From contig NZ_UQRQ01000003.1 in assembly GCF_900543425.1 (NCBI RefSeq), forward strand, positions 124,001 to 188,000: a stretch of DNA of 64,000 nt. Reading direction: 5' to 3'. Source of the DNA: an uncultured Sanguibacteroides sp. GTDB lineage: Bacteria; Bacteroidota; Bacteroidia; Bacteroidales; Marinifilaceae. A program made the translations under genes and the position numbers. This document shows, one piece after another, positions 9,508 through 18,317 of the stretch (position 1 is its first letter; every line of letters begins with the position of its first letter). The notes below the pieces were generated by a model that saw only the letters and a program-made list of their open reading frames with translations, ran no database searches and had not been told where the DNA came from.

Positions 9508-10449
9508 ATGATGAACACAACGGCTAAAGGATATGTTTTAGGGGTTATTGCTGCAGCGACTTACGGAATGAATCCTTTATTCGCTCTTCCCTTGTATAAG
9601 GCTGGAATGAATCCGGACTCGGTTCTGTTTCTGCGGTATTTGTTCGCCATTCCGGTATTGGGAATTATGATTAAAGTGAGGGGACGTGATTTTAAACTCA
9701 AGCGGAAGGAGGTAATCCCGTTAATTATTATGGGTTTATTGGTAGCACTCTCTTCTCTTACCCTGTTCCAGAGCTATAATTATATGGAAGCCGGTATCGC
9801 ATCGACACTGTTATTTGTTTATCCGATTATGGTGGCATTGATCATGGCTTTTCTTTTCAAAGAAAAATTAACCTTACAGACTATTATATGCATTTTGTTG
9901 GCATTAGGAGGAATCGGATTGCTTTATAAGGGTGATGACGGTACGACACTTAATTTAACGGGTATTATTCTGGTTGTCGTTTCGGCTCTTTCATATGCTG
10001 TTTATATTGTAGGCGTGAACCGCCCGATATTGAAGAATGTTGCAACGCTCAAGTTAACATTCTATGTTTTGCTTTTCGGCATGATGCTATTTTTAGTCCG
10101 TGTAGATTTCGGGATGAGTTTGCGGGTTGTCGATACCTGGTATTTGTGGGGTAATTTGATCGCCTTGGCTATTTTTCCGACAGCTGTTTCGTTTCTTTGT
10201 ACTACTCAAGCCATCCAATACATCGGTTCGACGCCGACGGCCATTTTGGGGGCTTTGGAACCCCTGACTGCCGTTTTTTTTGGTGTAACCGTCTTCGGAG
10301 AATCTTTTACGATGAGATTGGCTTGCGGGATACTCATGATTGTTTCTGCCGTAACCCTTATTATTGCAGGAAGTAATGTTACCGTCTATTTGGTTCGTTT
10401 TAGAAAACTTTTTCCCAAACTTCCGGTCAAAAAAAAGCGAATGCATTGA
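9508..10449 (+). CDS. EamA/DMT-family permease
   Basis: The product is 313 residues with about ten hydrophobic helices arranged as two EamA repeats, roughly 5-140 and 150-295. The repeat signature is seen in the pair FLRYLFAIPVLG and in SALSYAVYIVGVNR. It should be an inner-membrane metabolite or drug exporter; the substrate cannot be told from sequence. The start is set at the ATG at 9508 (the next codon at 9511 is also ATG) because the longer frame begins at a TTG that lies before the promoter box. The C-terminus is basic (VKKKRMH) and so probably cytoplasmic. Confidence 0.88.
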   Translation: MMNTTAKGYVLGVIAAATYGMNPLFALPLYKAGMNPDSVLFLRYLFAIPVLGIMIKVRGRDFKLKRKEVIPLIIMGLLVALSSLTLFQSYNYMEAGIASTLLFVYPIMVALIMAFLFKEKLTLQTIICILLALGGIGLLYKGDDGTTLNLTGIILVVVSALSYAVYIVGVNRPILKNVATLKLTFYVLLFGMMLFLVRVDFGMSLRVVDTWYLWGNLIALAIFPTAVSFLCTTQAIQYIGSTPTAILGALEPLTAVFFGVTVFGESFTMRLACGILMIVSAVTLIIAGSNVTVYLVRFRKLFPKLPVKKKRMH

Positions 10450-10566
10450 ATTTTATCAGTGTTTTTGCCTTGTTATTAGAGACGATAGGAGATATATCTG
10501 GTCTCGATACGCTTGTATTGTGATAGGAATCATGATTGTGTATCGACGATAATGTTATATAAGATA

Positions 10567-10596
10567 TTGTTATTTAATTTATAATTATTATATTTG
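10567..10596 (+). promoter_or_regulatory. Promoter for the AAA ATPase gene
   Basis: The -7 box is TATATTTG (10589-10596) followed by C. A TTG at 10567-10569 lies 19 bp upstream as the -33 element. The start codon follows 31 bp later. Confidence 0.6.
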
Positions 10597-10627
10597 CAAT
10601 AATTGTATATCAAATATTAAGAGAAGA

Positions 10628-11785
10628 ATGATTGCTAAAATTAAAAATCCTTTTGTTGTAAACGGGTATGTTTCAGAAGAATATTTCTGTGACAGAGAGA
10701 ATGAAACTGCGGAATTAACAGGAGCTTTACATAACGGGCGTAATATGGTCGTTGTTTCGCCCCGGCGTATGGGAAAAACGGGTTTGATAGAGCATTGTTT
10801 TCATCAAAAGGAGATTGAAAGGGAGTATCATACTTTTTTAATCGATATTTATGCTACTGGCAGTTTGAAAGAGTTAGTCTTCATCCTTGGGAAACATATT
10901 TTTACTACTCTGAAGTCCAAAGGGCGAAAATTCGTGGATCGTTTCTTTTCTACGATTAGTTCTTTGCGTCCTGCTTTCAAGCTTGATCCGGTCAGCGGTC
11001 AGCCTGTTTTTGATATTGGAATCGGAGAGATCCGGCAACCTCTATTGTCATTGGAAGAGATATTCAAATACCTCGAGTCGGCGGATAAACGTTGTATTGT
11101 GGCCATAGATGAGTTTCAGCAAATAGCCAAATACCCGGAAAAGAATGTGGAGGCTGTTTTACGTACTTATATTCAGCAATGCAAGAACACGATTTTTGTA
11201 TTTTGCGGGAGTCAACATCATATGATGCAAAATATCTTTTTCTCGGCATCGAGGCCCTTCTACCAGAGTGCATCGTATATGAATCTCGAACCGATCGGAC
11301 TTGAACCTTATCGAAAGTTCGTACAGTATCATTTTAATAAAGCGGGAAAGAAAATTTCCGACGAATGTATAACATGTATCTATAATTTGTTCGATGGGCA
11401 TACGTGGTATATGCAGGCGGTTTTTAACCGACTGTACGAACAGTTGGATAGCGGGGAAGAGATGTCTGTTACTATCGCTGATTTTGTCTTACATATGACG
11501 GTAGAGTCGAACCGGACAGTTTACCAGAGTATGGTTTCGATGTTGTCCGAACGGCAAAAAGAGATATTGTTTGCCATTGCTAAGGAAGGAAAAGCTTCGG
11601 GGATCACTTCGGCTGATTTTATAAGAAAGCACGGTTTATACTCTTCGAGTTCGGTTCAATCGTCAGTAAAACAATTACTCGAAAAAGAATTTATAACTAA
11701 AGAAGAGAATATCTACCAAATTTATGACCGTTTCTTCGGTCTTTGGCTTGCTAAAACATACGGAACCGGATATTCTCTTAAATAG
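10628..11785 (+). CDS. Solitary AAA-type ATPase (archaeal-ATPase-like)
   Basis: The product is 385 residues. It opens with the NPFVVNGYVSEEYFCDRENE stretch typical of Bacteroidota stand-alone ATPases of the PF01637-like group. Walker A is SPRRMGKT (44-51) and Walker B is CIVAIDEFQQ (156-165). Towards the C-terminus there is a winged-helix-like region (about 310-370), then a DUF234-like YDRFFGLWLA segment. Such proteins are widespread and their function is largely unknown; roles in DNA transactions or defence have been suggested. It has its own promoter and no partner gene, so context does not help. Confidence 0.75.
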   Translation: MIAKIKNPFVVNGYVSEEYFCDRENETAELTGALHNGRNMVVVSPRRMGKTGLIEHCFHQKEIEREYHTFLIDIYATGSLKELVFILGKHIFTTLKSKGRKFVDRFFSTISSLRPAFKLDPVSGQPVFDIGIGEIRQPLLSLEEIFKYLESADKRCIVAIDEFQQIAKYPEKNVEAVLRTYIQQCKNTIFVFCGSQHHMMQNIFFSASRPFYQSASYMNLEPIGLEPYRKFVQYHFNKAGKKISDECITCIYNLFDGHTWYMQAVFNRLYEQLDSGEEMSVTIADFVLHMTVESNRTVYQSMVSMLSERQKEILFAIAKEGKASGITSADFIRKHGLYSSSSVQSSVKQLLEKEFITKEENIYQIYDRFFGLWLAKTYGTGYSLK

Positions 11786-11816
11786 CATTTGGGGACTGAA
11801 GTTTTTCTCAAAGTAA

Positions 11817-11840
11817 AACCACCTACTTACGCAGGTGGTT
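11817..11840. terminator. Hairpin between the AAA ATPase gene and tRNA-Lys
   Basis: A perfect 8-bp stem, AACCACCT (11817-11824) and AGGTGGTT (11833-11840). On the minus strand it is followed by TTTTACTTT right after the tRNA, which suits a tRNA terminator. It can also serve the plus-strand gene. Confidence 0.65.
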
Positions 11841-11845
11841 CATTT

Positions 11846-11921
11846 TGGTGACCTCGGAGGGGCTCGAACCCTCGGCCCATTGATTAAGAGTCAATTGCTC
11901 TACCAGCTGAGCTACGAAGTC
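11846..11921 (-). tRNA. tRNA-Lys (anticodon CTT)
   Basis: The minus strand folds as a cloverleaf. The acceptor stem is GACTTCG with CGAGGTC (one G-T pair), followed by A73 and an encoded CCA. The D arm is GCTC...GAGC. The anticodon stem ATTGA/TCAAT encloses loop CTCTTAA, so the anticodon is CTT. The T arm is GAGGG-TTCGAGC-CCCTC. It stands alone and is followed by a hairpin terminator. Confidence 0.93.
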
Positions 11922-11992
11922 ATCCTTTGCTTACAGTGTTGACTGATTTGCGGGTGCAAATATGCAACTATATTTTTTAATCTGCAAGAAAT

Positions 11993-12709
11993 TTATTCTT
12001 TAATGTTATGGTAAACATTGGTGACATCGTCGTCTTCGTCCAGTTTATCCAGGATTTTATCGACTTCGGCACGTTGTTCTTCGGTCAATTCTTTCGTGTC
12101 TAACGGGATCCGTTCAAATTCTCCGCTGACAATATCGTATTTGTTGTCTTCCAAGAATTTTTGGATATTTCCATAGGCTTCAAAAGGACCGTAAATCACG
12201 ATGATATTATCGTCGTCTTCGAAAATTTCATCTGCCCCGTAGTCGATCATTTCCAATTCGAATTCTTCGATGTCGAAATTTTCGGATTTATGTATTTTGA
12301 ATACGCATTTCCGGTCGAAAAGAAAATCCAACGAACCGGTAGTTCCGAGAGAACCGCCGTATTTAGTAAAAGCGTGACGTACGTTTGCTACCGTACGGGT
12401 ATTATTGTCAGTAGCAGCTTCAACGACAATTGCTATTCCGTAAGGAGCATAACCTTCGTATACGACTTCTTTGTAATCTGAGGTATCTTTTGAAACGGCT
12501 CTTTTGATAGCTCGTTCCACATTTTCCTTTGGCATGTTTTCTGCCTTGGCATTCTGAATTAAGATACGGAGGCGTGTATTGTTTGCGGGATCGGGTCCTC
12601 CGGCCTTCACGGCAATATCAATTTCTTTACCTATCCGAGTAAAGGTACGGGCCATGTTACCCCACCTCTTCAGTTTACGTGCTTTACGATATTCAAACGC
12701 TCTTCCCAT
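11993..12709 (-). CDS. YebC/PmpR-family regulator (TACO1 homologue)
   Basis: The product is 238 residues and matches the family from the first residue (GRAFEYRKARKLKRWGNMAR, residues 2-21), with the three-part YebC layout. The conserved central segments NMPKENVERAIKRA and VYEGYAPYGIAIVVEA are present. The acidic C-terminus (LDEDDDVTNVYHNI) is typical. Family members act as DNA-binding regulators or as translation factors that relieve stalling on proline stretches; sequence does not decide which applies here. It has its own promoter box 45 bp upstream. Confidence 0.92.
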   Translation of the reverse strand: MGRAFEYRKARKLKRWGNMARTFTRIGKEIDIAVKAGGPDPANNTRLRILIQNAKAENMPKENVERAIKRAVSKDTSDYKEVVYEGYAPYGIAIVVEAATDNNTRTVANVRHAFTKYGGSLGTTGSLDFLFDRKCVFKIHKSENFDIEEFELEMIDYGADEIFEDDDNIIVIYGPFEAYGNIQKFLEDNKYDIVSGEFERIPLDTKELTEEQRAEVDKILDKLDEDDDVTNVYHNIKE

Positions 12710-12753
12710 AGTTGTATCTATTTGATTGTTATTCTCAATTTGAAATAGGGTTG

Positions 12754-12761
12754 CAAATTTA
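12754..12761 (-). promoter_or_regulatory. Promoter -7 box for the YebC-family gene
   Basis: On the minus strand this reads TAAATTTG followed by C, a full match to TAnnTTTG, about 45 bp before the start at 12709. Confidence 0.6.
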
Positions 12762-12825
12762 ATGGTAAAACTTAAAACTAAAAAGGAATTAAAAGAATTT
12801 ATTGGGATGACCCGTATGAAATTGG

Positions 12826-14232
12826 TTATTCGAGCTTACGGACTTCGAAATTATCCAGGTAAACGGCTTCTGTCGGGTCGGGGGTTTTTGATCCCGGAGA
12901 GTAGGTTCTAATCTCTATTCTCAGGAATTTGGCTCCTATCGGGGCCCTGAATTTATTATTGGCTCCCAAGGCTTCGGTCCAGCCGTCGGTTGCTTTCCTT
13001 TCTTGGGTCTGAAGTCCTTCGTTGAAACCGGATAGGGCGGTTTTTGCTTTACGCCAGCTGCTGGTTACTTTCCACGCGTAAGAGGTAGCTGTCGAGTTTA
13101 CGTTTAATTTGATTTGGAAACACTCTCCTTCCGTGACCGGGATATCTTGATAAACGTAGGTTTGATGTTCCAATCGAGCGGAGTTACCCGAGAGGGAGAA
13201 GGCCGCATTCGTGTTTTTATGAATGACATTATGAGCTCCTCCGGTTACATTCCAACTGGCAGGGATTATGGGGTTTGTTCCCCAGGTTTCAAAATTTCCG
13301 TTTGTCAGGAGATTCGGGCCGGTCGGATTACCTGTAATCGGCCTATCGTCGCCGACGATAGGATTGTTGTCGTCAAATGTGAATTGACTACCCGCATCGA
13401 TGATATTTTTGTCCCAATCCTGAATAATAAAATTGAAGATCTGTCTCGTTGTCGGGATAAATCTTCCGGAAATTCTTACTATTTGATTTGCTTGGATGGC
13501 AGGAGTCATGGGCATAACACCCCGATAAGTAACCTGATTTTTTGTATACAGAATTCCGATTTCCACTTTATTTGCCGCAAAAGGAAAGGTTAGGAGCTCT
13601 GCCGTACACGTTTGCGTACCTTTTACGTGGGCTAACTTTTTAAGGATAGTATTGGCTGTTCCGAGTTTGCTTCCGTCGATGGTAGAGGTGTATGGAACTC
13701 CTTTTAATTCCACTTTGATTGAATCGATATCCGGATCGATGTCGTTGAGTTCGATAATTACTTTTCCGACACGTCGTTGGAGATGGATGGCGATAGGGTC
13801 CGGAGGTGAGTTTTCGGTAATATTCACACGTTGTATGACCGAGAGAAATTCCGAAGCTTCCCGGTAGTTTTCACCTGTTTTTAAAAGTTTCAATAGTATT
13901 TTCTCTTTCAGATCTCCTATTTTGGCACTGACTTCATTTTCATCCGTTCCGTTGGCAATAAAAGCGATGTCGTAATTACCTATGGGCAGGCTGATCGATA
14001 AGTTGTTTCCGTTAAGCTCCTCTTCCGAATAGGAAAATAGGCGAGCCACATGATTGGTTTCGTCGAATGCGATAATACGTAAACGAGAAAAAACGGTGTT
14101 GACGTCTTTTGTTTGTGAACCTACAAGTGTCGTGCTAAAACTAACTTGAGTTTCCTGGCCTGTAATGATTTCGTCTTTGAAGCAGCTCATACAAGAGCAT
14201 ACCGTTACGAGTAGAAAAATTAATTTTTTCAT
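12826..14232 (-). CDS. Fimbrial-anchor-like lipoprotein with a C-terminal jelly-roll domain
   Basis: The product is 468 residues with a lipoprotein signal ending at a Cys near 17 (CMSC). Residues ~20-265 resemble the FimB/Mfa2 fimbrial anchor/tip group: an early SRLRIIAFDE strand, LPIGNYDIAFIANGT, and a second domain with IAIHLQRRVGKVIIEL. After a linker (about 285-305) comes a separate domain beginning NLLTNGNFETWG and ending VYLDNFEVRKLE, as in carbohydrate-binding jelly-roll modules. It should be surface or periplasm exposed. No fimbrillin gene lies next to it; the nearest in this window is 30 kb away. The fusion is inferred from sequence character only. Confidence 0.65.
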   Translation of the reverse strand: MKKLIFLLVTVCSCMSCFKDEIITGQETQVSFSTTLVGSQTKDVNTVFSRLRIIAFDETNHVARLFSYSEEELNGNNLSISLPIGNYDIAFIANGTDENEVSAKIGDLKEKILLKLLKTGENYREASEFLSVIQRVNITENSPPDPIAIHLQRRVGKVIIELNDIDPDIDSIKVELKGVPYTSTIDGSKLGTANTILKKLAHVKGTQTCTAELLTFPFAANKVEIGILYTKNQVTYRGVMPMTPAIQANQIVRISGRFIPTTRQIFNFIIQDWDKNIIDAGSQFTFDDNNPIVGDDRPITGNPTGPNLLTNGNFETWGTNPIIPASWNVTGGAHNVIHKNTNAAFSLSGNSARLEHQTYVYQDIPVTEGECFQIKLNVNSTATSYAWKVTSSWRKAKTALSGFNEGLQTQERKATDGWTEALGANNKFRAPIGAKFLRIEIRTYSPGSKTPDPTEAVYLDNFEVRKLE

Positions 14233-14270
14233 GGGGTCTACATTTATTATTTTTCAGCATATTAACGTAC

Positions 14271-14285
14271 CGTGATCAAATCACG
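14271..14285. promoter_or_regulatory. Inverted repeat upstream of the fimbrial-anchor-like gene
   Basis: CGTGAT-caa-ATCACG is a perfect 6-bp inverted repeat about 40 bp before the start at 14232. It could be an operator; no -7 box is obvious nearby. Confidence 0.35.
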
Positions 14286-14303
14286 TAATAAGATGAGGGT
14301 ATA

Positions 14304-14330
14304 CTCCTTCTTTTTCCCGAACAGAAGGAG
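14304..14330. repeat. Stem-loop downstream of glsA
   Basis: CTCCTTCT (14304-14311) pairs with AGAAGGAG (14323-14330). It lies after the glutaminase gene on the minus strand but has no clear U tract, so termination is only possible. Confidence 0.4.
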
Positions 14331-14421
14331 GGAGCGCCAGATAAAATAATTTTGGTAAGAAATTTAATACACGCCTCTGTGTTTCGAAGTTATGACAAAA
14401 AAATGATAAATCAATGGAATA

Positions 14422-15336
14422 TTAGAAAATAGAAATGCCAATATTGGTGGTAAATCGCTCCAGGGTCTCGATGCCCATATATGAATTCCCATGGCGGTTT
14501 AATTCGGGACTCCATACGGCAATACTGAGTTTGCCGGGGATAATGGCCACAACACCTCCTCCTACACCGCTTTTTCCGGGCATACCTACGCGGAAAGCAA
14601 AATCTCCGGATTCATCATAGAAACCACAGGTTAGCATTAAGGCACTAAGTCGTTTGGAACGACTAACGGTAAGGACCTCTTCATGATTATGAGGATTTGT
14701 TCCGTGATTTGCTAAAAAAAGAAAAGATTTGGCCAGGTCGACACAATTCATGGTGATGCTGCATTGATGGCAATAGACATCTACCAGGGAGTCCACATCG
14801 TTGCGGATGTTTCCGAAACTTTTCATAAAATGTCCTAAAGCTTTATTTCTACTGGCGTGTTCAAATTCGGAGAAGGCTACGTTTTTGTCGTAATAGATAT
14901 CGTCATTGCCTGCCATTTCCCGGATAAATTGCAAAATAGCTTCTTTAGGATGCGGGTAAAGATCCATTAACTTATCCGTAACGACGAGAGCGCCAGCGTT
15001 GATAAAAGGATTTCTGGGAATGCCCTGTTCGTGTTCCAGTTGTACCAAAGAGTTAAAGGGAGTTCCTGAAGGCTCTCGTCCCACGTATTGCCACAAGTCG
15101 CTTCCTAAGTGGCGGACAACCATGGCTAAAGTAAAGACTTTGGATATACTTTGTATGGAAAATTTTGTGAGGTAGTCTCCGGTGCCGATTATTTCACCGT
15201 CTAAAGTGGCGATGGCGATACCGTATTGATGCGGATCCACATTGGCTAAAGCCGGAATATAGTTAGCTATTTTCCCTCTTCCGAAAAAGGGTATGACTTC
15301 CTGATATATGTTTTCAATAACCTCTTTGTAATCCAT
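14422..15336 (-). CDS. glsA: Glutaminase
   Basis: This is a beta-lactamase-fold glutaminase, 304 residues, that hydrolyses glutamine to glutamate and ammonia in the cytoplasm. The catalytic SxxK motif is SISK (63-66), inside the family stretch GDYLTKFSIQSISKVF. Further conserved parts are the NPFINAGALVV segment, the Tyr/Asn positions around VYCHQCSITMNC, and GMPGKSGVGGGVVAIIPG near the C-terminus. Length is normal. A -7 box lies 20 bp before the start, so it is read separately from the menaquinone genes upstream. Confidence 0.94.
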   Translation of the reverse strand: MDYKEVIENIYQEVIPFFGRGKIANYIPALANVDPHQYGIAIATLDGEIIGTGDYLTKFSIQSISKVFTLAMVVRHLGSDLWQYVGREPSGTPFNSLVQLEHEQGIPRNPFINAGALVVTDKLMDLYPHPKEAILQFIREMAGNDDIYYDKNVAFSEFEHASRNKALGHFMKSFGNIRNDVDSLVDVYCHQCSITMNCVDLAKSFLFLANHGTNPHNHEEVLTVSRSKRLSALMLTCGFYDESGDFAFRVGMPGKSGVGGGVVAIIPGKLSIAVWSPELNRHGNSYMGIETLERFTTNIGISIF

Positions 15337-15356
15337 CTCTTTAGAGTTTAGCGGCC

Positions 15357-15364
15357 CAAATATA
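15357..15364 (-). promoter_or_regulatory. Promoter -7 box for glsA
   Basis: On the minus strand this reads TATATTTG, a full TAnnTTTG match, 20 bp before the start at 15336. Confidence 0.55.
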
Positions 15365-15400
15365 CGAAAGATTTTATTCGAGTGAAACGTAAGACTGAAC

Positions 15401-16426
15401 TTAAAGTTTCCGAATGATTTTTCCGGAATAAGTTTCCCGGAACGGATTTTGAAATAAAATATTTTTAGGCACCTCGTAAGGAGAAAGTACGTGTTTTATT
15501 TGTTTTTTTAAAGTTGCGCATCGTTTCTCGTCCCAAGGAGAGTCTTCTATGACTAAAACGGCTTTTTCTCCCAGGTAATCGTTCGGTTGGGAAGTGATAA
15601 AAAAACGCTGAGTGATGTAAGGGGCTAATTTTTGTTCCAACGTTTCGGGAAAAAGTTTTATGCCTCCCGAATTGATGACATTATCGTAACGTCCTAACCA
15701 TTCGAAGTGTTGTTCGTCGATAAGCCGGACAATGTCATTTGTCGTGAATTTTCCGGTGTGCAGATGTGGAGTATGGATAATTAAGCAATCTCTGTCATCG
15801 GTTGCGAACCGGACTTTGTCCAGGGCAAAGTACAGGTCGGAAGCCTGCGGGCCGTTGAGATGGCGGAGTCCCACGTGAGAGACGGTTTCCGTCATTCCGT
15901 AAGTTCCGAAGCAGCGGGAAGAGACATATTGTAGCTTTTTATGGAGTAAAGGAGAGATGGCGGCCCCTCCGATAATGACTTGTCGAATCCGGTTAAGTCG
16001 TTCGGTTGTCTCCGGGGTAGATAACGTCGTATCTACCTGCATGGGAACCATTGCGGCAAAATCGACCTCTTCGGAAAAATGGGATAGAGGGGAGGAAGAG
16101 GGTGGAACAACCCATAAATTCGCTTGTGCGGCCAAAGCTCTTACGATCATCATTTTTCCGGCAATGTAAGAAGGGGAGAGGCATAATAACATATTGGTCT
16201 TTTGTCCGATTTTAAAAAAAGTGTTGGTAATCCGGGCGGACTTCAGCATATCTTTTTTTAAAAGCCGGATCTCTTTCGGATTGCCGGTTGAACCGGACGT
16301 ACGGCCTATAACATATTCATTCGGGTTAAACCATTCTTTTAAAAAAGAGACAACTTCTCTGTTATCGAAATCGTCGATTTCCGAAAGTTTCGTATAGTAT
16401 TTGCCGTTCAATCGAATCTGTTCCAT
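15401..16426 (-). CDS. menE: o-Succinylbenzoate--CoA ligase
   Basis: MenE adenylates o-succinylbenzoate and joins it to CoA in menaquinone synthesis. The AMP-binding P-loop TSGSTGNPK is at 43-51, the adenine-side FGTYGMTETVSH follows near 190, and WLGRYDNVINSGGIKLFPE marks the hinge to the C-terminal lid. At 341 residues it is shorter than the ~450-residue enzymes of enterobacteria, but short MenE proteins are usual in Bacteroidota. It is the last gene of the men operon, 10 bp after menC. Confidence 0.9.
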   Translation of the reverse strand: MEQIRLNGKYYTKLSEIDDFDNREVVSFLKEWFNPNEYVIGRTSGSTGNPKEIRLLKKDMLKSARITNTFFKIGQKTNMLLCLSPSYIAGKMMIVRALAAQANLWVVPPSSSPLSHFSEEVDFAAMVPMQVDTTLSTPETTERLNRIRQVIIGGAAISPLLHKKLQYVSSRCFGTYGMTETVSHVGLRHLNGPQASDLYFALDKVRFATDDRDCLIIHTPHLHTGKFTTNDIVRLIDEQHFEWLGRYDNVINSGGIKLFPETLEQKLAPYITQRFFITSQPNDYLGEKAVLVIEDSPWDEKRCATLKKQIKHVLSPYEVPKNILFQNPFRETYSGKIIRKL

Positions 16427-16436
16427 GTATCTGACA

Positions 16437-17483
16437 TCAAAAAGAGAGTTGATCTAATTCCCACTTCTTTTTCGGATTATAGCTGATAAAACAATCTTTT
16501 TGTTCCAGGGGAGACGGAATATTGTTTATGTATAATTGTCCGGTTCCTAACCCTTGAGGCATGGTGGTATGTCGTGTTGCCGTCCATTGGGCAATGGCAT
16601 TTAGTCCGATGTTTGATTCCAAAGCGGAAGTGACCCACCAGCCGATATGGAGTTTTCCGGCCAGTTCGATCCACTCTTCCGATCCGGAAAATCCCCCTAT
16701 TAGAGCAGGTTTTAAAACGATATATTGCGGTCGTATCGTCATCAACAACTCGTTCTTTTGTTCCGTTCCCGGTATTCCGATTAATTCCTCATCAAGTGCG
16801 ACGGGTACGGGAGATAACCGGCAAAGCCGGGCCATCTCTTTCCATTGCCCCTGGCGAATGGGTTGTTCGATGGAATGAATATCGTAACGGGCTAATTGTT
16901 CTAATTTATTTAAGGCTTCTTGTGGGGTAAAGGCTCCGTTTGCATCTACCCGTAACTCTACTTCACGGCAGGTAAAACGGGAACGGATTAGTTTCAGTAA
17001 TTCCAGTTCCGATTGAAAGTCGATAGCTCCTATTTTTAATTTTATGCAATGAAATCCGGCATTCAATTTTTCAACAATGCGTTCTTCCATCGTCTTTCGG
17101 TCTCCCATCCAAATAAGACCATTGATCTCTATCGGTCGGGCATTTTCAATGAAAGGAGAGGGGTAAATCCAACGGTTACCCCCGTTTTTTAAATCGGCCA
17201 GAGCGGTTTCTATACCGAAGCGGATTGAACTCCAATCGTTCAATGTCTCTAATGATAATCGATCTATGTTTAGGCATGCCTGTTCCAGCTGTTTTTCATA
17301 ACCGGGGCAGTCATCGGCGCTTAATCCCCGGAATAGCGCACATTCTCCCAAGCCGAATTTATCGGGTTGTTCGCTGTTCCATACTTTTATAAACCAGCTC
17401 TCTTTTGTCGTCAGGATTCCTCTGGAAGTTCCTGCCGGTTGTTTAAAGATCAGACGGTAGGGGATATAGGATGCTTTTAGCAT
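16437..17483 (-). CDS. menC: o-Succinylbenzoate synthase
   Basis: MenC belongs to the enolase superfamily and dehydrates SHCHC to o-succinylbenzoate. The catalytic KxK is Lys148-Leu-Lys150, the metal ligands are Asp180, Glu206 and Asp231, and the opposite base is Lys258 (VLKPALIGG). The C-terminal ALESNIG segment is also present. The length of 348 residues fits. It starts 4 bp after the menB stop, in a tight operon. Confidence 0.93.
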   Translation of the reverse strand: MLKASYIPYRLIFKQPAGTSRGILTTKESWFIKVWNSEQPDKFGLGECALFRGLSADDCPGYEKQLEQACLNIDRLSLETLNDWSSIRFGIETALADLKNGGNRWIYPSPFIENARPIEINGLIWMGDRKTMEERIVEKLNAGFHCIKLKIGAIDFQSELELLKLIRSRFTCREVELRVDANGAFTPQEALNKLEQLARYDIHSIEQPIRQGQWKEMARLCRLSPVPVALDEELIGIPGTEQKNELLMTIRPQYIVLKPALIGGFSGSEEWIELAGKLHIGWWVTSALESNIGLNAIAQWTATRHTTMPQGLGTGQLYINNIPSPLEQKDCFISYNPKKKWELDQLSF

Positions 17484-17487
17484 AAAA

Positions 17488-18309
17488 TCAGGGAAATTTA
17501 GGGAACTTTTTAAAATCCGGATCTCTTTTTTCTAAGAAAGCATTTTTACCTTCCTGGGCTTCTTCCATAAGATAATACATCAGGGTGGCATCTCCTGCAA
17601 ATTCCATTAAACCGTGTTGTCCGTCCAATTCGGCATTAAGTGCTCGTTTAATCATCCGAATGGCCATAGGACTCCGTTGCATAATGGTTTTACACCATTC
17701 TACTGTTTCGTCCTCCAGACAATCGAAGGGCACTACCTTGTTCACCATTCCCATCTCTTCAGCCTCTTTGGCCGTATATTGGCGACATAAGAACCAAATT
17801 TCCCTTGCTTTTTTCTGGCCGACGTGTCTTGCCAGATAGGAAGAACCGAATCCCCCGTCGAAGCTTCCCACTTTGGGGCCGGTTTGACCGAAACGGGCGT
17901 TCTCGGAAGCAATCGTTAGGTCGCATACGACATGTAGGACATGGCCTCCTCCGATAGCATAGCCGTTTACCATGGCGATGACGGGTTTCGGAATGGAACG
18001 AATGGCTTTGTGCAGGTCTAAAACATTTAACCGGGGGACTCCGTTTTCGTCTATATATCCTCCACTTCCTTTTACGTTTTGATCCCCCCCGGAACAGAAG
18101 GCTTTGTCTCCGGCACCCGTGAGTATGACGACATAAATATCGCTTCGTTCCCGGCATATAGCCATGGCATCCAGCATCTCTACGTTGGTTTGCGGGCGGA
18201 AGGCATTATATACCTGTTGCCGATCGATCGTTATTTTTGCAATACCTTCGAAGAAATCGAATTTGATATCTTCATATGCTTTAATGGTAGTCCAGTTTCT
18301 TGTTGCCAT
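17488..18309 (-). CDS. menB: 1,4-Dihydroxy-2-naphthoyl-CoA synthase
   Basis: MenB is a crotonase-fold enzyme that closes the naphthoquinone ring from o-succinylbenzoyl-CoA. The oxyanion/active-site stretch [10 protein letters not shown] is at 72-81 (numbered from the ATG), followed by the [15 protein letters not shown] helix and [21 protein letters not shown] set the start at the ATG at 18309. A TTG at 18321 overlaps the menD stop by four bases and would add four residues; both are possible. Length is about 273 residues, as expected. Confidence 0.95.
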   Translation of the reverse strand: MATRNWTTIKAYEDIKFDFFEGIAKITIDRQQVYNAFRPQTNVEMLDAMAICRERSDIYVVILTGAGDKAFCSGGDQNVKGSGGYIDENGVPRLNVLDLHKAIRSIPKPVIAMVNGYAIGGGHVLHVVCDLTIASENARFGQTGPKVGSFDGGFGSSYLARHVGQKKAREIWFLCRQYTAKEAEEMGMVNKVVPFDCLEDETVEWCKTIMQRSPMAIRMIKRALNAELDGQHGLMEFAGDATLMYYLMEEAQEGKNAFLEKRDPDFKKFPKFP

Positions 18310-18317
18310 ATTGTTTC

